The notes below the pieces were generated by a model. That model had not been told where the DNA came from and searched no databases. It saw only the letters and a program-made list of their open reading frames with translations. Shown piece after piece: positions 9,361 to 19,485 of a stretch of DNA of 64,000 nt; within the stretch, counting starts at the first letter, position 1; each line of letters opens with the position of its first letter. Source of the DNA: Solimonas fluminis. GTDB taxonomy: Bacteria; Pseudomonadota; Gammaproteobacteria; Nevskiales; Nevskiaceae. The stretch is from the NCBI RefSeq assembly GCF_002930645.1, contig NZ_PSNW01000005.1, positions 124,001-188,000 on the forward strand, given 5' to 3'. The position numbers and the translations under genes are program-made.

Positions 9361-10644
9361 CTACTCCCCCTGCCTGCGGAAGGCGACCGCATAGAAGCCA
9401 TCGGTCCCATGACGCTGCGGCAGCAGGCGCAGTTCCGGCTCCTGCCAGTCCGCACCCGCCGCGCGCAGGATCTCCCCGGCGTCCTCGCGGACATATTCCG
9501 GGTGCTGCTCCAGGAAGGCTCGCACCACCTCGTCGTTCTCCACCGCCATCAGGCTGCAGGTGGCATAGACCAGGCGGCCGCCGGCGCGCGGCAGCCGCGC
9601 CGCATCGCCCAGGATCCGCAGCTGCAGCGCCTGCAGCGCCGCGAAGTCCGGCTCGCGCAGGCGCAGCTCCGGGTTGCGCCGCCAGGTGCCGGTGGCCGAG
9701 CAGGGCGCGTCCACCAGCACCGCGTCGCAGCGCCCGGCGAACTTCGCCAGTGCCGTCTCGTCGGGCAGGGCCAGGCCGACGACGCTGTTCACCCCGGCAC
9801 GCTGCAGGCGCGGCCGCAGCTTCTTCAGCCGCGCCGCGCTGATGTCGCAGGCCAGCAGTTCGCCCCGGTCCTGCATCTGCGCCGCCAGCGCCAGCGTCTT
9901 GCCGCCGGCTCCGGCGCAGTAGTCCACCACCGTGTCGCCCGGCCGCGCGCCCACCAGCAAGGCGATCAGCTGGCTGCCCTCGTCCTGCGGCTCCACCCAG
10001 CCCTCGCGGAAGCTGGCGAGGTTCTGCAGCGGCGCGCGCGCGGACAGGCGCAGGCCCAGCGGCGAGCGCGGCGTCGGCTCCGCCTTGACGCCCTCCTGCG
10101 CCAGCCGCTGCCGGGCCGCCTCGCGCGTGGCCTTCAGCCGGTTGACCCTCAGGTCCACCTGCGCCTGGCCGCGCAAGGCCTGCGCCAGCGCCGCGGTTGC
10201 GTCCTCGCCGTACTGCGCGACCAGCCGCTCATGGCAGGCCTGCGGCAGGTTGTCGCGCTGCGCCGGCGTCAGCGTCGCCGGATCGAAGCCGGCGAGGCGC
10301 CGCGCCAGCGCCGTCGACGCCGTCAGGCCCCAGGCCTCCAGCGTCGCCGCGTCGGCCAGGCCCTGGTCCAGCAGGCGCAGCGCGCAGAGCGCGCCGGCAT
10401 CCGCCTGCACCCCGGCGATCGCCTGCAGGCGGCGCAGGTCGCGCAGCACGCCGTAGACCAGCTCGCTGATGCGCGCGCGGTCGCGCGAGCCGCACTGGCG
10501 GTTGTCGCGGAACAGGTCCTGCAGGATCGCATCCGCCGGCCGCTGCGCCGCGAGGATCGCCTCCAGGGCCTGGCGCGCCAGCAGTAATTGCGCCCGGCGC
10601 AGGCCTGGCGCCGAAGTAACGGCAGAATCCGGTAGCAGGCTCAT
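9361..10644 (-). CDS. RsmB/NOP-type RNA cytosine-C5 methyltransferase
   Basis: 427 residues. An N-terminal NusB-like helical domain (residues about 15-130, with LFRDNRQCGSRDRARISELVYGVLRDLRRL) precedes the catalytic domain. SAM motif I is VVDYCAGAGGKTLALA; the two cysteines of the m5C mechanism are in DAPCSATGT and ATCSLMAVEN, the latter being the nucleophile. E. coli RsmB (429 residues, 16S m5C967) has the same architecture, but detailed orthology is unclear and the fmt neighbour is missing, so I give no symbol. Confidence 0.88.
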   Translation of the reverse strand: MSLLPDSAVTSAPGLRRAQLLLARQALEAILAAQRPADAILQDLFRDNRQCGSRDRARISELVYGVLRDLRRLQAIAGVQADAGALCALRLLDQGLADAATLEAWGLTASTALARRLAGFDPATLTPAQRDNLPQACHERLVAQYGEDATAALAQALRGQAQVDLRVNRLKATREAARQRLAQEGVKAEPTPRSPLGLRLSARAPLQNLASFREGWVEPQDEGSQLIALLVGARPGDTVVDYCAGAGGKTLALAAQMQDRGELLACDISAARLKKLRPRLQRAGVNSVVGLALPDETALAKFAGRCDAVLVDAPCSATGTWRRNPELRLREPDFAALQALQLRILGDAARLPRAGGRLVYATCSLMAVENDEVVRAFLEQHPEYVREDAGEILRAAGADWQEPELRLLPQRHGTDGFYAVAFRRQGE

Positions 10645-10746
10645 GACCAGGGCTTAAGTCCTTGCCGGCACAGGGAGCCGGTCTTCCGTGGAACCAAGAT
10701 ATCGAAATGCGCGCGAACTACCGTTCGTCGGATACTTCCGCACGCC

Positions 10747-10774
10747 TTGACACAAGCTATTGTGTTCGTAAAAA
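10747..10774 (+). promoter_or_regulatory. Candidate sigma-70 promoter of the small Lys/Ala peptide gene
   Basis: TTGACA is a perfect -35 box; after 16 nt TAAAAA matches the -10 consensus at four of six positions. It lies about 85 nt before the ATG at 10861 in a locally AT-rich stretch. Confidence 0.55.
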
Positions 10775-10860
10775 GGTGCTGACACTATCAATACGGGTGG
10801 TGGATCGCAGACGGAGGGTCTGCGTCTCTGGCCACTTTTTCTGGCAATTGGAGGCTTGTC

Positions 10861-10920
10861 ATGGCTGCTAAGAAAGCTGCTAAGAAGGCTGCACCGAAGA
10901 AAGCTGCTAAGAAGAAGTAA
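10861..10920 (+). CDS. 19-residue lysine/alanine-rich histone H1-like peptide
   Basis: The complete product would be MAAKKAAKKAAPKKAAKKK: 9 Lys, 8 Ala, 1 Pro. This is the composition and KKAA/PKKA periodicity of histone H1 tails and of bacterial AlgP/Hc1-like DNA-binding tails, without any other domain. The evidence for a real gene is the setting: a good ribosome-binding site (GGAGG, 6 nt before ATG), a plausible promoter upstream and a strong hairpin terminator 28 nt after the stop, with no other convincing gene between these signals. A nucleoid- or RNA-binding role is an inference from charge. It is too short for normal gene callers. Confidence 0.72.
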   Translation: MAAKKAAKKAAPKKAAKKK

Positions 10921-10948
10921 GCGTCAAACCCACTGCATTGAGATACCT

Positions 10949-10985
10949 GCGCGGCAGTCTTCACGGACTGTCGCGCTTTTCTTTT
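10949..10985 (+). terminator. Rho-independent terminator after the small peptide gene
   Basis: An 11-bp stem (GCGCGGCAGTC/GACTGTCGCGC, one G-U pair), a 6-nt loop, then TTTTCTTTT. Confidence 0.88.
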
Positions 10986-11025
10986 CCGGTGATACATTCC
11001 TCCAGCAGACCGTTCTGGAGGGGAC

Positions 11026-12234
11026 ATGGGGAACAAGACGGCATTGATCGTGGATGATTCGCGCTCGGCGCGCTTCGCGCTGCGGCGTCATCTCGAACAT
11101 CATGCCTACAAGGTGGACACCGCGGAAAGCGCGGAGGAAGCCTACAGCTTCCTGAAGGAACACCAGCCGGAAGTGATCTTCCTGGATCACGTCATGCCCG
11201 GCACCGACGGCTTCACCGCCCTGCAGCACATCAAGGAAGACCCGGCCACGGTCGGCATCCCGGTGGTGATCTGCTCCTCCAACGAAGGCGCCGAGTTCAA
11301 CGCCGAGGCGCGCGCCAAGGGCGCCTCCGACGTGCTGCAGAAGCCGCCCAGCCCCGAGCAGCTGACCCGCGTACTGGAAAACCTGCAGCAGTTCGCCGCC
11401 GACCTGAAGAACGCCCGCCCCGCCGCCGCCGCGCCCGCCGCCGCCGGCAAGGTCACCAGCCTGCGCGAACCCGACGTCACCCTCGGCCAGGCCGTGTTCA
11501 GCGCGCTGCGCAACACCCTGGGACGCAGCGAGGAAGCCGCGCCTTCCGCCGCACCCGTCGCCGCCCCGGTCCCGCCGGCCGCCGCCATACCGGTCCCGCC
11601 GGCCGTGAGCACTCCGCCGCCGGCCGCGCCTGCGCCGTCCTTCGCCGCAGCCGCTCACGCCGTCGCCGATACGCAGGCCCTGCCCGCCGCGCTGCGCGAG
11701 CAGCTGGAATCGCGCCTGAAGAAGCTGACGCAGGACATCTTCCACCAGGTCTCCGAGATCAAGGCCAACCTGGCCGTGGTGGAGTCGCGCCTGCGCGACC
11801 CCGAGGAAGACCGCCAGCTGCTGGAAACCGCCGCCCGCGACGGCATGCGCGACCTGCAGCAGCGCGTGGAATGGCTGGAGACGCGCATCGACGCGCGCTT
11901 CGAGGAACTGCAGGTCCGCGTCGAGACCCTGCTGCAGGAACAGCTCCAGCAGCAGCACCGCCAGATGCAGGAGCAGTTGCTGCAGCACCAGCGCCACGTG
12001 CAGGAGCAACTGCAGCAGCAGATCGCCCAGCAGAACCAGCTCCTGGCCCGCGTCGAGGGCCTGGCCCACTCGCAGCAGACCCAGGCCGCCCGCATCGGCG
12101 AAGTCCTGCAGCAGGCCCGCGCCGCCGCCTCCGAGGAAGCCCACAACGCCAGCGAACGCACCGTGATGTCCGCCGCCGCGCGTATCGCGGACCAGCTGGC
12201 GGATTCGATCGCCAAGGCGCTGGGCAGAAAATAG
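11026..12234 (+). CDS. Response regulator with C-terminal glutamine-rich coiled coil
   Basis: 402 residues. Residues 1-120 form a receiver domain: acidic pair D10/D11, phosphoacceptor D54 in IFLDHVMPG and the conserved lysine K106 in QKPPSP. A Pro/Ala linker (about 125-215) follows, then a long coiled coil (about 220-390) very rich in Gln and Leu (QEQLQQQHRQMQEQLLQHQR and similar). There is no DNA-binding or enzymatic output domain, so output is probably protein-protein interaction or oligomerisation, as in pilus/chemotaxis-type regulators. No histidine kinase is next to it. Confidence 0.88.
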   Translation: MGNKTALIVDDSRSARFALRRHLEHHAYKVDTAESAEEAYSFLKEHQPEVIFLDHVMPGTDGFTALQHIKEDPATVGIPVVICSSNEGAEFNAEARAKGASDVLQKPPSPEQLTRVLENLQQFAADLKNARPAAAAPAAAGKVTSLREPDVTLGQAVFSALRNTLGRSEEAAPSAAPVAAPVPPAAAIPVPPAVSTPPPAAPAPSFAAAAHAVADTQALPAALREQLESRLKKLTQDIFHQVSEIKANLAVVESRLRDPEEDRQLLETAARDGMRDLQQRVEWLETRIDARFEELQVRVETLLQEQLQQQHRQMQEQLLQHQRHVQEQLQQQIAQQNQLLARVEGLAHSQQTQAARIGEVLQQARAAASEEAHNASERTVMSAAARIADQLADSIAKALGRK

Positions 12235-12405
12235 CGCCGGAGTGTTCTTGGGGAGACCAAAGCTTTTTTGGCCTCGCCTGTTGACTGGAATAACGCTGCA
12301 CGCGTCCCCAGCGACGCCAAAGGCTTCAGCCTCCATCATCCGTGGAACAGATGAGAAGAGGGAAGGCCATCCATGGCGAGACTTCTGCTGTCTAAACAGG
12401 CTCCT

Positions 12406-12463
12406 GGGCGGCCATCCATGGCCGCCCGTTCGTTATCGCAGGCGATGACATCTGGTCATCGCC
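12406..12463. terminator. Two adjacent strong hairpins between convergent genes
   Basis: GGGCGGCCAT/ATGGCCGCCC (10 bp, loop CC) and GGCGATGAC/GTCATCGCC (9 bp, loop ATCTG) stand 13 nt apart between the response regulator and the convergent DUF423 gene. Neither has a clear T run, so they are stem-loops that could serve both directions rather than classical terminators. The rest of the 230-nt spacer shows no gene. Confidence 0.5.
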
Positions 12464-12833
12464 TAAGCGCGATAACTCACCCACACCAGGCAAGCCCAAC
12501 CCGCCAGGAACAGCAGCCCGCCGAACGGCGTCACCGCCCCCAGCACCCGCACCCCGCTCAAGGCCAGCGCATACAGACTGCCCGAGAACAGCAGCACCCC
12601 CAGCGCAAAGCACACGCCCGCCGCCGTCAGCGCGCCCGAAGGCTGCAGTTGCCGCGCCAGCAGCCCCACCGCCAGCAGCGCCAGCGCGTGGTAGAAGTGG
12701 TACTCCACCGCCGTGCGCCACACCGCCAGCAGGTCCGGCGTGAGCCGCTCCTTCAGGGCATGCGCGCCGAAGGCGCCCAGCGCCACCGCGAAGAAGCCGT
12801 ATGCGGCGCCCAGCGCCAGCCAGAGTTTCGAGC

Positions 12834-12837
<4 letters not shown>
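12463..12837 (-). CDS. DUF423 (YgdD-type) membrane protein
   Basis: 124 residues, four predicted helices. The opening LALGAAYGFFAVALGAFGAHALKERL and the segment VEYHFYHALALLAVGLL are the conserved DUF423 features. These are small inner-membrane proteins of unknown function found in most proteobacteria. The ATG overlaps the upstream stop by ATGA, so it is coupled to the saccharopine-dehydrogenase-like gene and ends the minus-strand operon. Confidence 0.9.
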
Positions 12838-14015
<1,178 letters not shown>

Positions 14016-14066
14016 GGTCTCCTCCGCCGGCATCCTGGCCTGGCCTGTGTCGTCCGCCGCGGCGCC

Positions 14067-14510
14067 TCAGGGCTGCACGGCGTTGAATTCGGCGCGGATC
14101 TGCTCCACGCGCTCGCGGTTTCCGTCGAAATCGTAGTAGCCGATGCGGCTGGAGGAGCGGACATGGACGATCTGGCCGCGCCGCGGGAACTGCAGCTCCA
14201 GGTCGTCGACGTAGCGCATCACCGGGCTGGTGAACTCGGCGTGGATATAGTCCTCGGTCTGCAGCACGACCTTCACCCCGGGCATGGCCGTGACGATGCG
14301 CAGCAGGGCCAGGCGCGCGGACTCGCGCGAGCCCTCGTAGGCGATCGGCTCGATCCGGTAGTCCGGATCGCGCGACAGCGAGGACACGCAGCGCGAGGCA
14401 TTGCAGGGGGCCAGTTCGCCGTCGGCGCTGGCCAGCTGCGGCTTGCCCATGCCGCAGGCGGACAGCAGGACACAAAGGCTAATCGAAGCCGCGACCGCCG
14501 TTCTCGACAT
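14067..14510 (-). CDS. DUF1499-like lipoprotein
   Basis: 147 residues. A signal peptide with lipobox LLSAC predicts a lipoprotein. The mature part resembles DUF1499 proteins: a Cys-containing start (PCNASRCVSS), a middle ARLALLRIVTAMPGVKVV, and the end motif SRIGYYDFDGNRERVEQIRAEF. Function of the family is not established. Its start lies 32 nt inside the preceding gene, implying coupling to the DUF2845 protein. Confidence 0.78.
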   Translation of the reverse strand: MSRTAVAASISLCVLLSACGMGKPQLASADGELAPCNASRCVSSLSRDPDYRIEPIAYEGSRESARLALLRIVTAMPGVKVVLQTEDYIHAEFTSPVMRYVDDLELQFPRRGQIVHVRSSSRIGYYDFDGNRERVEQIRAEFNAVQP

Positions 14511-15096
14511 TCACGATTCTCCCGTCCTCGATCGTGAGGATCCGCATCAGGTAACGCGAGCCAAAATTGTAAACCCATTCCTCGCGGTAGACGGCCTCGT
14601 AGGCGTTGCGGTGCGAAGGCGGCAGCAGCCGGCCGGCCGGGCCCAGCGGCCGCAGCAGGCCGAAGCTCTTGCGCGTCAGCGGCTCGCCGCAGGCCTGCAG
14701 CAGGCGGAACTTGCTCAGGCCCGCGACCAGGCCGGCGGCCTCGCAGCGCCGGCCGCCGGACTCGTAGAAGCCGTAGCCATCGGAACCGATCTCGACGATG
14801 CGGCCGTTGCGCAGCCGCAGCACCCGCAGCAGCTGGTGCGGGCCGAAGTTGTAGGTCCATTCCTCGGTGTCGGCCAGGATGTTGCCGCCGGGCTGGGGCT
14901 GGCCCCAGGCATCGCGGAACGCCGGCTCGCCGCAGGCGGCCAGCAGGTCGGCGGCCCGGTCGCCCTCGGACACCAGGCGGGAGCCGCAGCGCAGGCTGCC
15001 GGCAGCCCCGGCCGGCATGGCCCAGGCGAACAGGGACACCAGCAACAGGCAGGCTATAGACTTCAGGCCCGAACCTCCTTCCTCCGTGATGGTCAT
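14479..15096 (-). CDS. Secreted protein with two tandem DUF2845-like units
   Basis: About 205 residues with a signal peptide (SIACLLLVSLFAWAMPAGA). The mature protein repeats one unit twice: SLRCGSRLVSEGD..LLAACGEP..EWTYNFG..LRLRNGRIVEIGSDGYGF, then RRCEAAGLVAG..LLQACGEP..EWVYNFG..LTIEDGRIVNVENGGRGF, each with two cysteines, suggesting internal duplication. The coordinate uses the ATG preceded by GGAGG. However, AAGGAGG at 15080-15074 lies 7 nt before an in-frame CTG at 15066 that would begin the protein right at the lysine of a normal signal peptide, so a CTG start is possible. Confidence 0.8.
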   Translation of the reverse strand: MTITEEGGSGLKSIACLLLVSLFAWAMPAGAAGSLRCGSRLVSEGDRAADLLAACGEPAFRDAWGQPQPGGNILADTEEWTYNFGPHQLLRVLRLRNGRIVEIGSDGYGFYESGGRRCEAAGLVAGLSKFRLLQACGEPLTRKSFGLLRPLGPAGRLLPPSHRNAYEAVYREEWVYNFGSRYLMRILTIEDGRIVNVENGGRGFD

Positions 15097-15121
15097 TAGA
15101 CCGCATCCTCCCGGACCCCGC

Positions 15122-17206
15122 ATGAACCTCCGCCGCCTCGCTGCCCTCTGCCTGCTCGCCCTGGGCCCCGCCGCCGCATCCGCCGCGCCGGTGCAGGCCG
15201 ACCATGTGGAGGCCGACCTGGTCGCCGAGCACCGCGGCCTGCTGCCGGGCGGCGCGGTGAACTGGGTCGCCCTGCGCCTGCAGCCGGAGCAAGGCTGGCA
15301 CGTCTACTGGCGGAACCCCGGCGACTCCGGCATTCCCACCAGCCTCCAGTGGACGCTGCCGGCGGGCATCGAGGCCGGTCACATCCAGTGGCCCTATCCG
15401 CATGCCCATACGCTGGGCGACCTCACCAACTACGGCTACGGCGAGGAGACCCTGCACCTGGTGCCGGTCACGCTGGGCCCGGCCTGGAAGGCCGGGCAGT
15501 CGGCGACGCTGCGGGCCGAGGCGAAATGGCTGGTCTGCAAGGACGTCTGCATCCCCGGCAAGGCGGCGCTGAGCCTGGAGTTGCCGGTGGCCGCGCAGGC
15601 CCAGGCCGATCCGGCCTGGACCGCGGCCTTCGCCAAGGCCCGTGCCGAGTTGCCTCGGCCCACCCCTGGCTGGCAGGCACGCTTCGCGGTGGCCGACGGC
15701 AGCTTCACGCTGGGCATCGGCGGCATGCCGGCGCATGCCGACCGCGTCGAGTTCTTCCCCGAGCCCAACGACCTGGTGAACCACGCCGCGCCGCAGCGCA
15801 TCGACGCCGACGGCAACGGCAACCTGCGCCTGAGCCAGGGCCTGTCCAGCTACTTCGTCGAGGCTCCGGCGGAACTGCGCGGCGTGCTGGTATTGCACCA
15901 GGGCGGCAAGGCCAGCGCCTGGCAGGTGCAGGCCGCGCCGGGCACGGTCGCGGCGGTGCCGCAGTCGGCGCAGCCCCCGGCCGCGGTGGCCGCGCCGCCG
16001 TCCGGGGACGCCTCCTCGCCGCCGTCGATGCTGCTGGTGCTGGCTTCCGCCCTGCTCGGCGGCCTGATCCTCAACCTGATGCCCTGCGTGTTCCCGGTGC
16101 TGTCGCTCAAGGCGCTGTCGGTGATGCAGTCGCGAGGGCAGAGCGGGGACGAGGCCCGCCGGCAGGCGCTGGCCTACACCGCCGGCGTGATCGTCTCCTT
16201 CCTGCTGGTGGCGGCGCTGCTGCTGGTGCTGCGCGCCGGCGGCAAGGCGATCGGCTGGGGCTTCCAGCTGCAGTCGCCGGCCTTCATCGGCCTGCTGTCC
16301 TACCTGCTGCTGGCGCTGGGCCTGTCGCTGTCCGGCGCGGTGCATTTCGGCACGCGCTGGATGGGCGTCGGCCAGGGCCTGACGCAAAAATCCGGCAGCG
16401 CCGGCGCCTTCTTCACCGGCGTGCTCGCGGTGGTCGTCGCCAGCCCCTGCACCGTGCCGTTCATGGGCTCGGCCGTGGGCTACGCGATGACCCAGGGCAG
16501 CGCCGTGACGCTGCTGGTGTTCGCCGCGCTGGGCCTGGGCCTGGCGCTGCCCTTCCTGCTGCTGGGCTTCTTCCCGCGGCTGGCCGCCTGGCTGCCGCGC
16601 CCCGGCGCCTGGATGGAAACCTTCAAGCAGGCCATGGCCTTCCCGCTGTACCTGACCGTGGTCTGGCTGCTGTGGGTGCTGGCGCGGCAGGCCGGCGCCA
16701 ATGCCGTGGGCCTGGTGATGCTCGGCCTGGTGCTGGTGTCCTTCGCGGTCTGGCTGTGGTCGCGCCGCGGCTGGGTCGCGGGCACGCTCAAGCTCGGCGC
16801 CCTGGCGCTGGCCGCCTGGCTGCTGTGGCAGCCGGCGCTGGTGCCGGGGCCGGCCACGCAGGCCAGCGTCGCCGCCGCCGAGGTCTGGTCCGAGGACAAG
16901 GTGGCCGAGTTGCGCGCGCAGGGCCAGACCGTCTTCGTGGACTTCACCGCCGACTGGTGCCTGACCTGCAAGGTCAACGAACGCGCCGCGCTGAAGACCG
17001 AGGCGGTGCAGAAGGCCTTCCGCGAACGCGGCGTCGCCTTCCTGGTGGCGGACTGGACCCGCAACGATCCCGCCATCACCCGCGTGCTGGAACGCCACGG
17101 GCGGCCCGGCGTGCCGCTGTACCTGGTCTACGTCAACGGCGGCGAACCCAAGCTGCTGCCGCAGGTGCTGACGCCGCAGATCGTGATCGATTCCCTCACC
17201 CCCTGA
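15122..17206 (+). CDS. DsbD-family protein-disulfide reductase
   Basis: Transfers electrons from cytosolic thioredoxin across the inner membrane to periplasmic thiols. 694 residues: signal peptide (1-21), an N-terminal beta-domain with a redox pair (CKDVC near residue 140), eight predicted helices from about residue 300 with the two conserved cysteine sites (NLMPCVFPVLSLKA and VASPCTVPFMG), and a C-terminal thioredoxin domain with WCLTC near residue 610. All three cysteine pairs are therefore present. The N-terminal domain looks closer to the DsbD/ScsB broad family than to E. coli DsbD itself. It is followed 17 nt later by a redoxin gene, a likely partner. Confidence 0.9.
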   Translation: MNLRRLAALCLLALGPAAASAAPVQADHVEADLVAEHRGLLPGGAVNWVALRLQPEQGWHVYWRNPGDSGIPTSLQWTLPAGIEAGHIQWPYPHAHTLGDLTNYGYGEETLHLVPVTLGPAWKAGQSATLRAEAKWLVCKDVCIPGKAALSLELPVAAQAQADPAWTAAFAKARAELPRPTPGWQARFAVADGSFTLGIGGMPAHADRVEFFPEPNDLVNHAAPQRIDADGNGNLRLSQGLSSYFVEAPAELRGVLVLHQGGKASAWQVQAAPGTVAAVPQSAQPPAAVAAPPSGDASSPPSMLLVLASALLGGLILNLMPCVFPVLSLKALSVMQSRGQSGDEARRQALAYTAGVIVSFLLVAALLLVLRAGGKAIGWGFQLQSPAFIGLLSYLLLALGLSLSGAVHFGTRWMGVGQGLTQKSGSAGAFFTGVLAVVVASPCTVPFMGSAVGYAMTQGSAVTLLVFAALGLGLALPFLLLGFFPRLAAWLPRPGAWMETFKQAMAFPLYLTVVWLLWVLARQAGANAVGLVMLGLVLVSFAVWLWSRRGWVAGTLKLGALALAAWLLWQPALVPGPATQASVAAAEVWSEDKVAELRAQGQTVFVDFTADWCLTCKVNERAALKTEAVQKAFRERGVAFLVADWTRNDPAITRVLERHGRPGVPLYLVYVNGGEPKLLPQVLTPQIVIDSLTP

Positions 17207-17223
17207 GCTTCAGGAGCCCCCCG

Positions 17224-17820
17224 ATGCGCATGATGAAGATGCTGATCCTCGCCGCCGCTCTCGGCGCCACCGCGGCCCAGGCCGTGCCCAAGGTCGGCGA
17301 ACCGGCCCCGGCCTTCTCCGCCACCGACAGCAACGGCAAGACCGTGCAGCTCTCCGACTATCGCGGCAAGTTCGTGGTGCTGGAGTGGAGCAATGCCGAG
17401 TGCCCGTTCGTGAAGAAGCACTATTCCGGCAACATGCAGTCGCTGCAGAAGGAAGAGACCGCCAAGGGCGTGGCCTGGCTGACGGTGATCTCCTCGGCTC
17501 CCGGCAAGCAGGGCAATGTCGACGGCGCGCAGGCCAACCGCCTGACGAAGGAACGCGGTGCCGCGCCCACCGCCGTCCTGCTCGACCCCAGCGGCAAGAT
17601 CGGCCATGCCTACGACGCCAAGACCACGCCGCACCTGTTCGTGGTCGATCCCAAGGGCACGCTGGTCTACATGGGCGGCATCGACAGCATCGCCAGCGCC
17701 GACGCCGAGGACATCCCCGCGGCCAAGCCCTACGTGAAGCTGGCGCTGGCCGAGGCCATGGCGGGCAAGCCGGTCACCGAGGCCGTGACCAAGCCCTACG
17801 GCTGCAGCATCAAGTACTGA
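17224..17820 (+). CDS. Periplasmic redoxin (AhpC/TSA-like thioredoxin fold)
   Basis: 198 residues with a signal peptide (MKMLILAAALGATAAQA). The thioredoxin-fold start VGEPAPAFSATDSNGKTVQLSDYRGKFVVLEW leads to a single active-site cysteine in NAECPFVKKHY; the CxxC second cysteine is absent. The only other cysteine is near the C-terminus (YGCSIKY). One-cysteine redoxins of this ECPFVxKHY type are known but poorly characterised; a peroxidase-like or copper/cytochrome-related role is possible. Position behind the DsbD-type gene suggests it is reduced by that protein. Confidence 0.82.
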   Translation: MRMMKMLILAAALGATAAQAVPKVGEPAPAFSATDSNGKTVQLSDYRGKFVVLEWSNAECPFVKKHYSGNMQSLQKEETAKGVAWLTVISSAPGKQGNVDGAQANRLTKERGAAPTAVLLDPSGKIGHAYDAKTTPHLFVVDPKGTLVYMGGIDSIASADAEDIPAAKPYVKLALAEAMAGKPVTEAVTKPYGCSIKY

Positions 17821-19180
17821 TCGCTGCGTCTTCCCTGGCCGGAACCGTGGGCGGCGCCAGCGCGGGAGGCTCCGCGCTGCGCGCCGCATCCAGCGCCAGG
17901 CTGTAGTTGCGCACCGGCTCGGCGTAGCCCTTCACGGTCATCGGCGCGCGTTCCTTCAGGCCGACCTCGCCCGCCAGCTCCACCGTGCGCTCCGCCACCA
18001 GGATCTCGCCGTGCAGCGCCTGGTCGCAGAGCCGCGCCGCCAGGTTCACGGTGGAACCCACGGCCGTGTATTCCAGGCGCGAATCGGTGCCGATGATGCC
18101 CAGCGTGACCACGCCGCTGGCCACGCTCACGCCGATGCCCAGCGGTGCCGTCTCGGTGCCCCAGGTCGCGGTCAGCGGCACGGTGACGCTGCGGATGCGG
18201 CGCGCCAGCTCAATGCCGCAGCGGGCATGGAACGTGATCGGCAGCGGCGCGCCGACCAGGATCAGGATGCCGTCGCCGGCGTAGTCCTTGATCGTGGCGC
18301 CGAAGTCCGCCACGGCCTTGCCCACGGCCTCGTAGTACTCGCGCAGCACCTGCAGCACGCGCGCCGAAGGCTGCTCGGCGGCGAAGGCGGTGAAGCCGCG
18401 CAGGTCGCAGCACACCACCGTGATCTCCATGTAGCTCTCGCGCATGGCGCGGTCCAGGCCGCGCTCGGCCACCAGCTGCGCCACCTGCGGCGACAGGAAG
18501 CGCGACAGGAACTGGCCGCGGCGGCCCTGGTGAACGTGGTACTGCACCGCGCCGATCAGGAAGATGATCTCGCCCAGCACGGTGGAGATCGCCGCCTGCC
18601 GCAGCGGCAGCAGGAAGCCGGCGAGCAGGAAGGGCACGGCCACCGCCAGCGCCAGCACGCGCACGCGCTCGGCCCGGTCCGGCCGGCGGTTCAGCACCAG
18701 GATGATGCCGATCAATCCGGCCAGGACCGAAACCGCCACCGGCGCGAAGAACAGCCAGAAGCCGCCCGAGAGCAGCGATTCGGGGTGATTGAAGACGCGC
18801 AGGAAGCTGTTGATGCGCACCTGCGGCAGCCAGATCGACAGCAGGCCATAGACCACTGCGGCAGCCTGGCCCAGGCGCAGCACGCGATCGCCGAAGGCCA
18901 CGTTGATTTCCGGCGCGGCGGGTATCGTGCGGCGCACGCGCAGGATCCACTCCAGCATGGCCATGATCGCCAGCGACTCCGGCAGCGCCAGCCAGCCCGA
19001 CCAGGACGGCGCACTGGCGGGATCGCCGATATAGCGCACGTTGAGGTAGATGCTGATGCCGATCAGGCCCAGGCCGGCGCCGAGCGCGCGCGAGGTGGCG
19101 GAGCGGCGGTCGGCGGAGACGAAGGCCAGGCCCATGCCGAGGGCGACGATCGAAACCAGGATGTGGGGGGTGAAGTCCAT
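17810..19180 (-). CDS. Membrane-bound class III adenylate/guanylate cyclase
   Basis: 456 residues. Residues 1-230 hold about seven hydrophobic helices. The C-terminal half is a class III nucleotide cyclase domain: first metal aspartate in VVCCDLRGFTAF, second in IKDYAGDGILILVG, and the later YTAVGSTVNLAARL segment typical of the fold. It would make cAMP (or cGMP) at the inner membrane in response to a signal in the membrane region. Its last 11 nt overlap the convergent redoxin gene. Several cyclic-nucleotide-binding proteins are encoded elsewhere in this window. Confidence 0.9.
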   Translation of the reverse strand: MDFTPHILVSIVALGMGLAFVSADRRSATSRALGAGLGLIGISIYLNVRYIGDPASAPSWSGWLALPESLAIMAMLEWILRVRRTIPAAPEINVAFGDRVLRLGQAAAVVYGLLSIWLPQVRINSFLRVFNHPESLLSGGFWLFFAPVAVSVLAGLIGIILVLNRRPDRAERVRVLALAVAVPFLLAGFLLPLRQAAISTVLGEIIFLIGAVQYHVHQGRRGQFLSRFLSPQVAQLVAERGLDRAMRESYMEITVVCCDLRGFTAFAAEQPSARVLQVLREYYEAVGKAVADFGATIKDYAGDGILILVGAPLPITFHARCGIELARRIRSVTVPLTATWGTETAPLGIGVSVASGVVTLGIIGTDSRLEYTAVGSTVNLAARLCDQALHGEILVAERTVELAGEVGLKERAPMTVKGYAEPVRNYSLALDAARSAEPPALAPPTVPAREDAAIST

Positions 19181-19419
19181 CTGCGGGCGCCATTATGGGG
19201 GCGCCCGCCCTTCCCCTGCGTGCCGCAACGCACGCGGCCGGCTCCGGCTATCGGGGCCGAAACAGGCGGCAAAATGCCCTAAAATGGTGCAAATCCCCCG
19301 GCCCCGCCCCTCCCGCGGCAACCCGCCAGGCCGGAACTCCTTGAAAAGCGCGGAAAAACCTATTGGCCGGCTATTTTTTAGCCACAGAGGCCAGGTGGGA
19401 TTTTTTTATTGTTGGCAGG

Positions 19420-19432
19420 CACTTGACAAGTG
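19420..19432. promoter_or_regulatory. Palindrome over a candidate -35 box
   Basis: CACTTGACAAGTG is a perfect 13-bp dyad containing TTGACA. It could be an operator overlapping the promoter of the AbiEi-like gene. No good -10 box is visible at 17 nt, so the promoter call is weak. Confidence 0.4.
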
Positions 19433-19485
19433 TTGTTGATGTTCAGCGTAAACAATTTTTCGCTTGCAATCCTTTCTCACATGTT

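Noticed and set aside
10662-10871. 69-codon frame overlapping the small Lys/Ala peptide start
   Set aside because: Runs through the promoter candidate and ribosome-binding site of the peptide gene and shows no conserved features.
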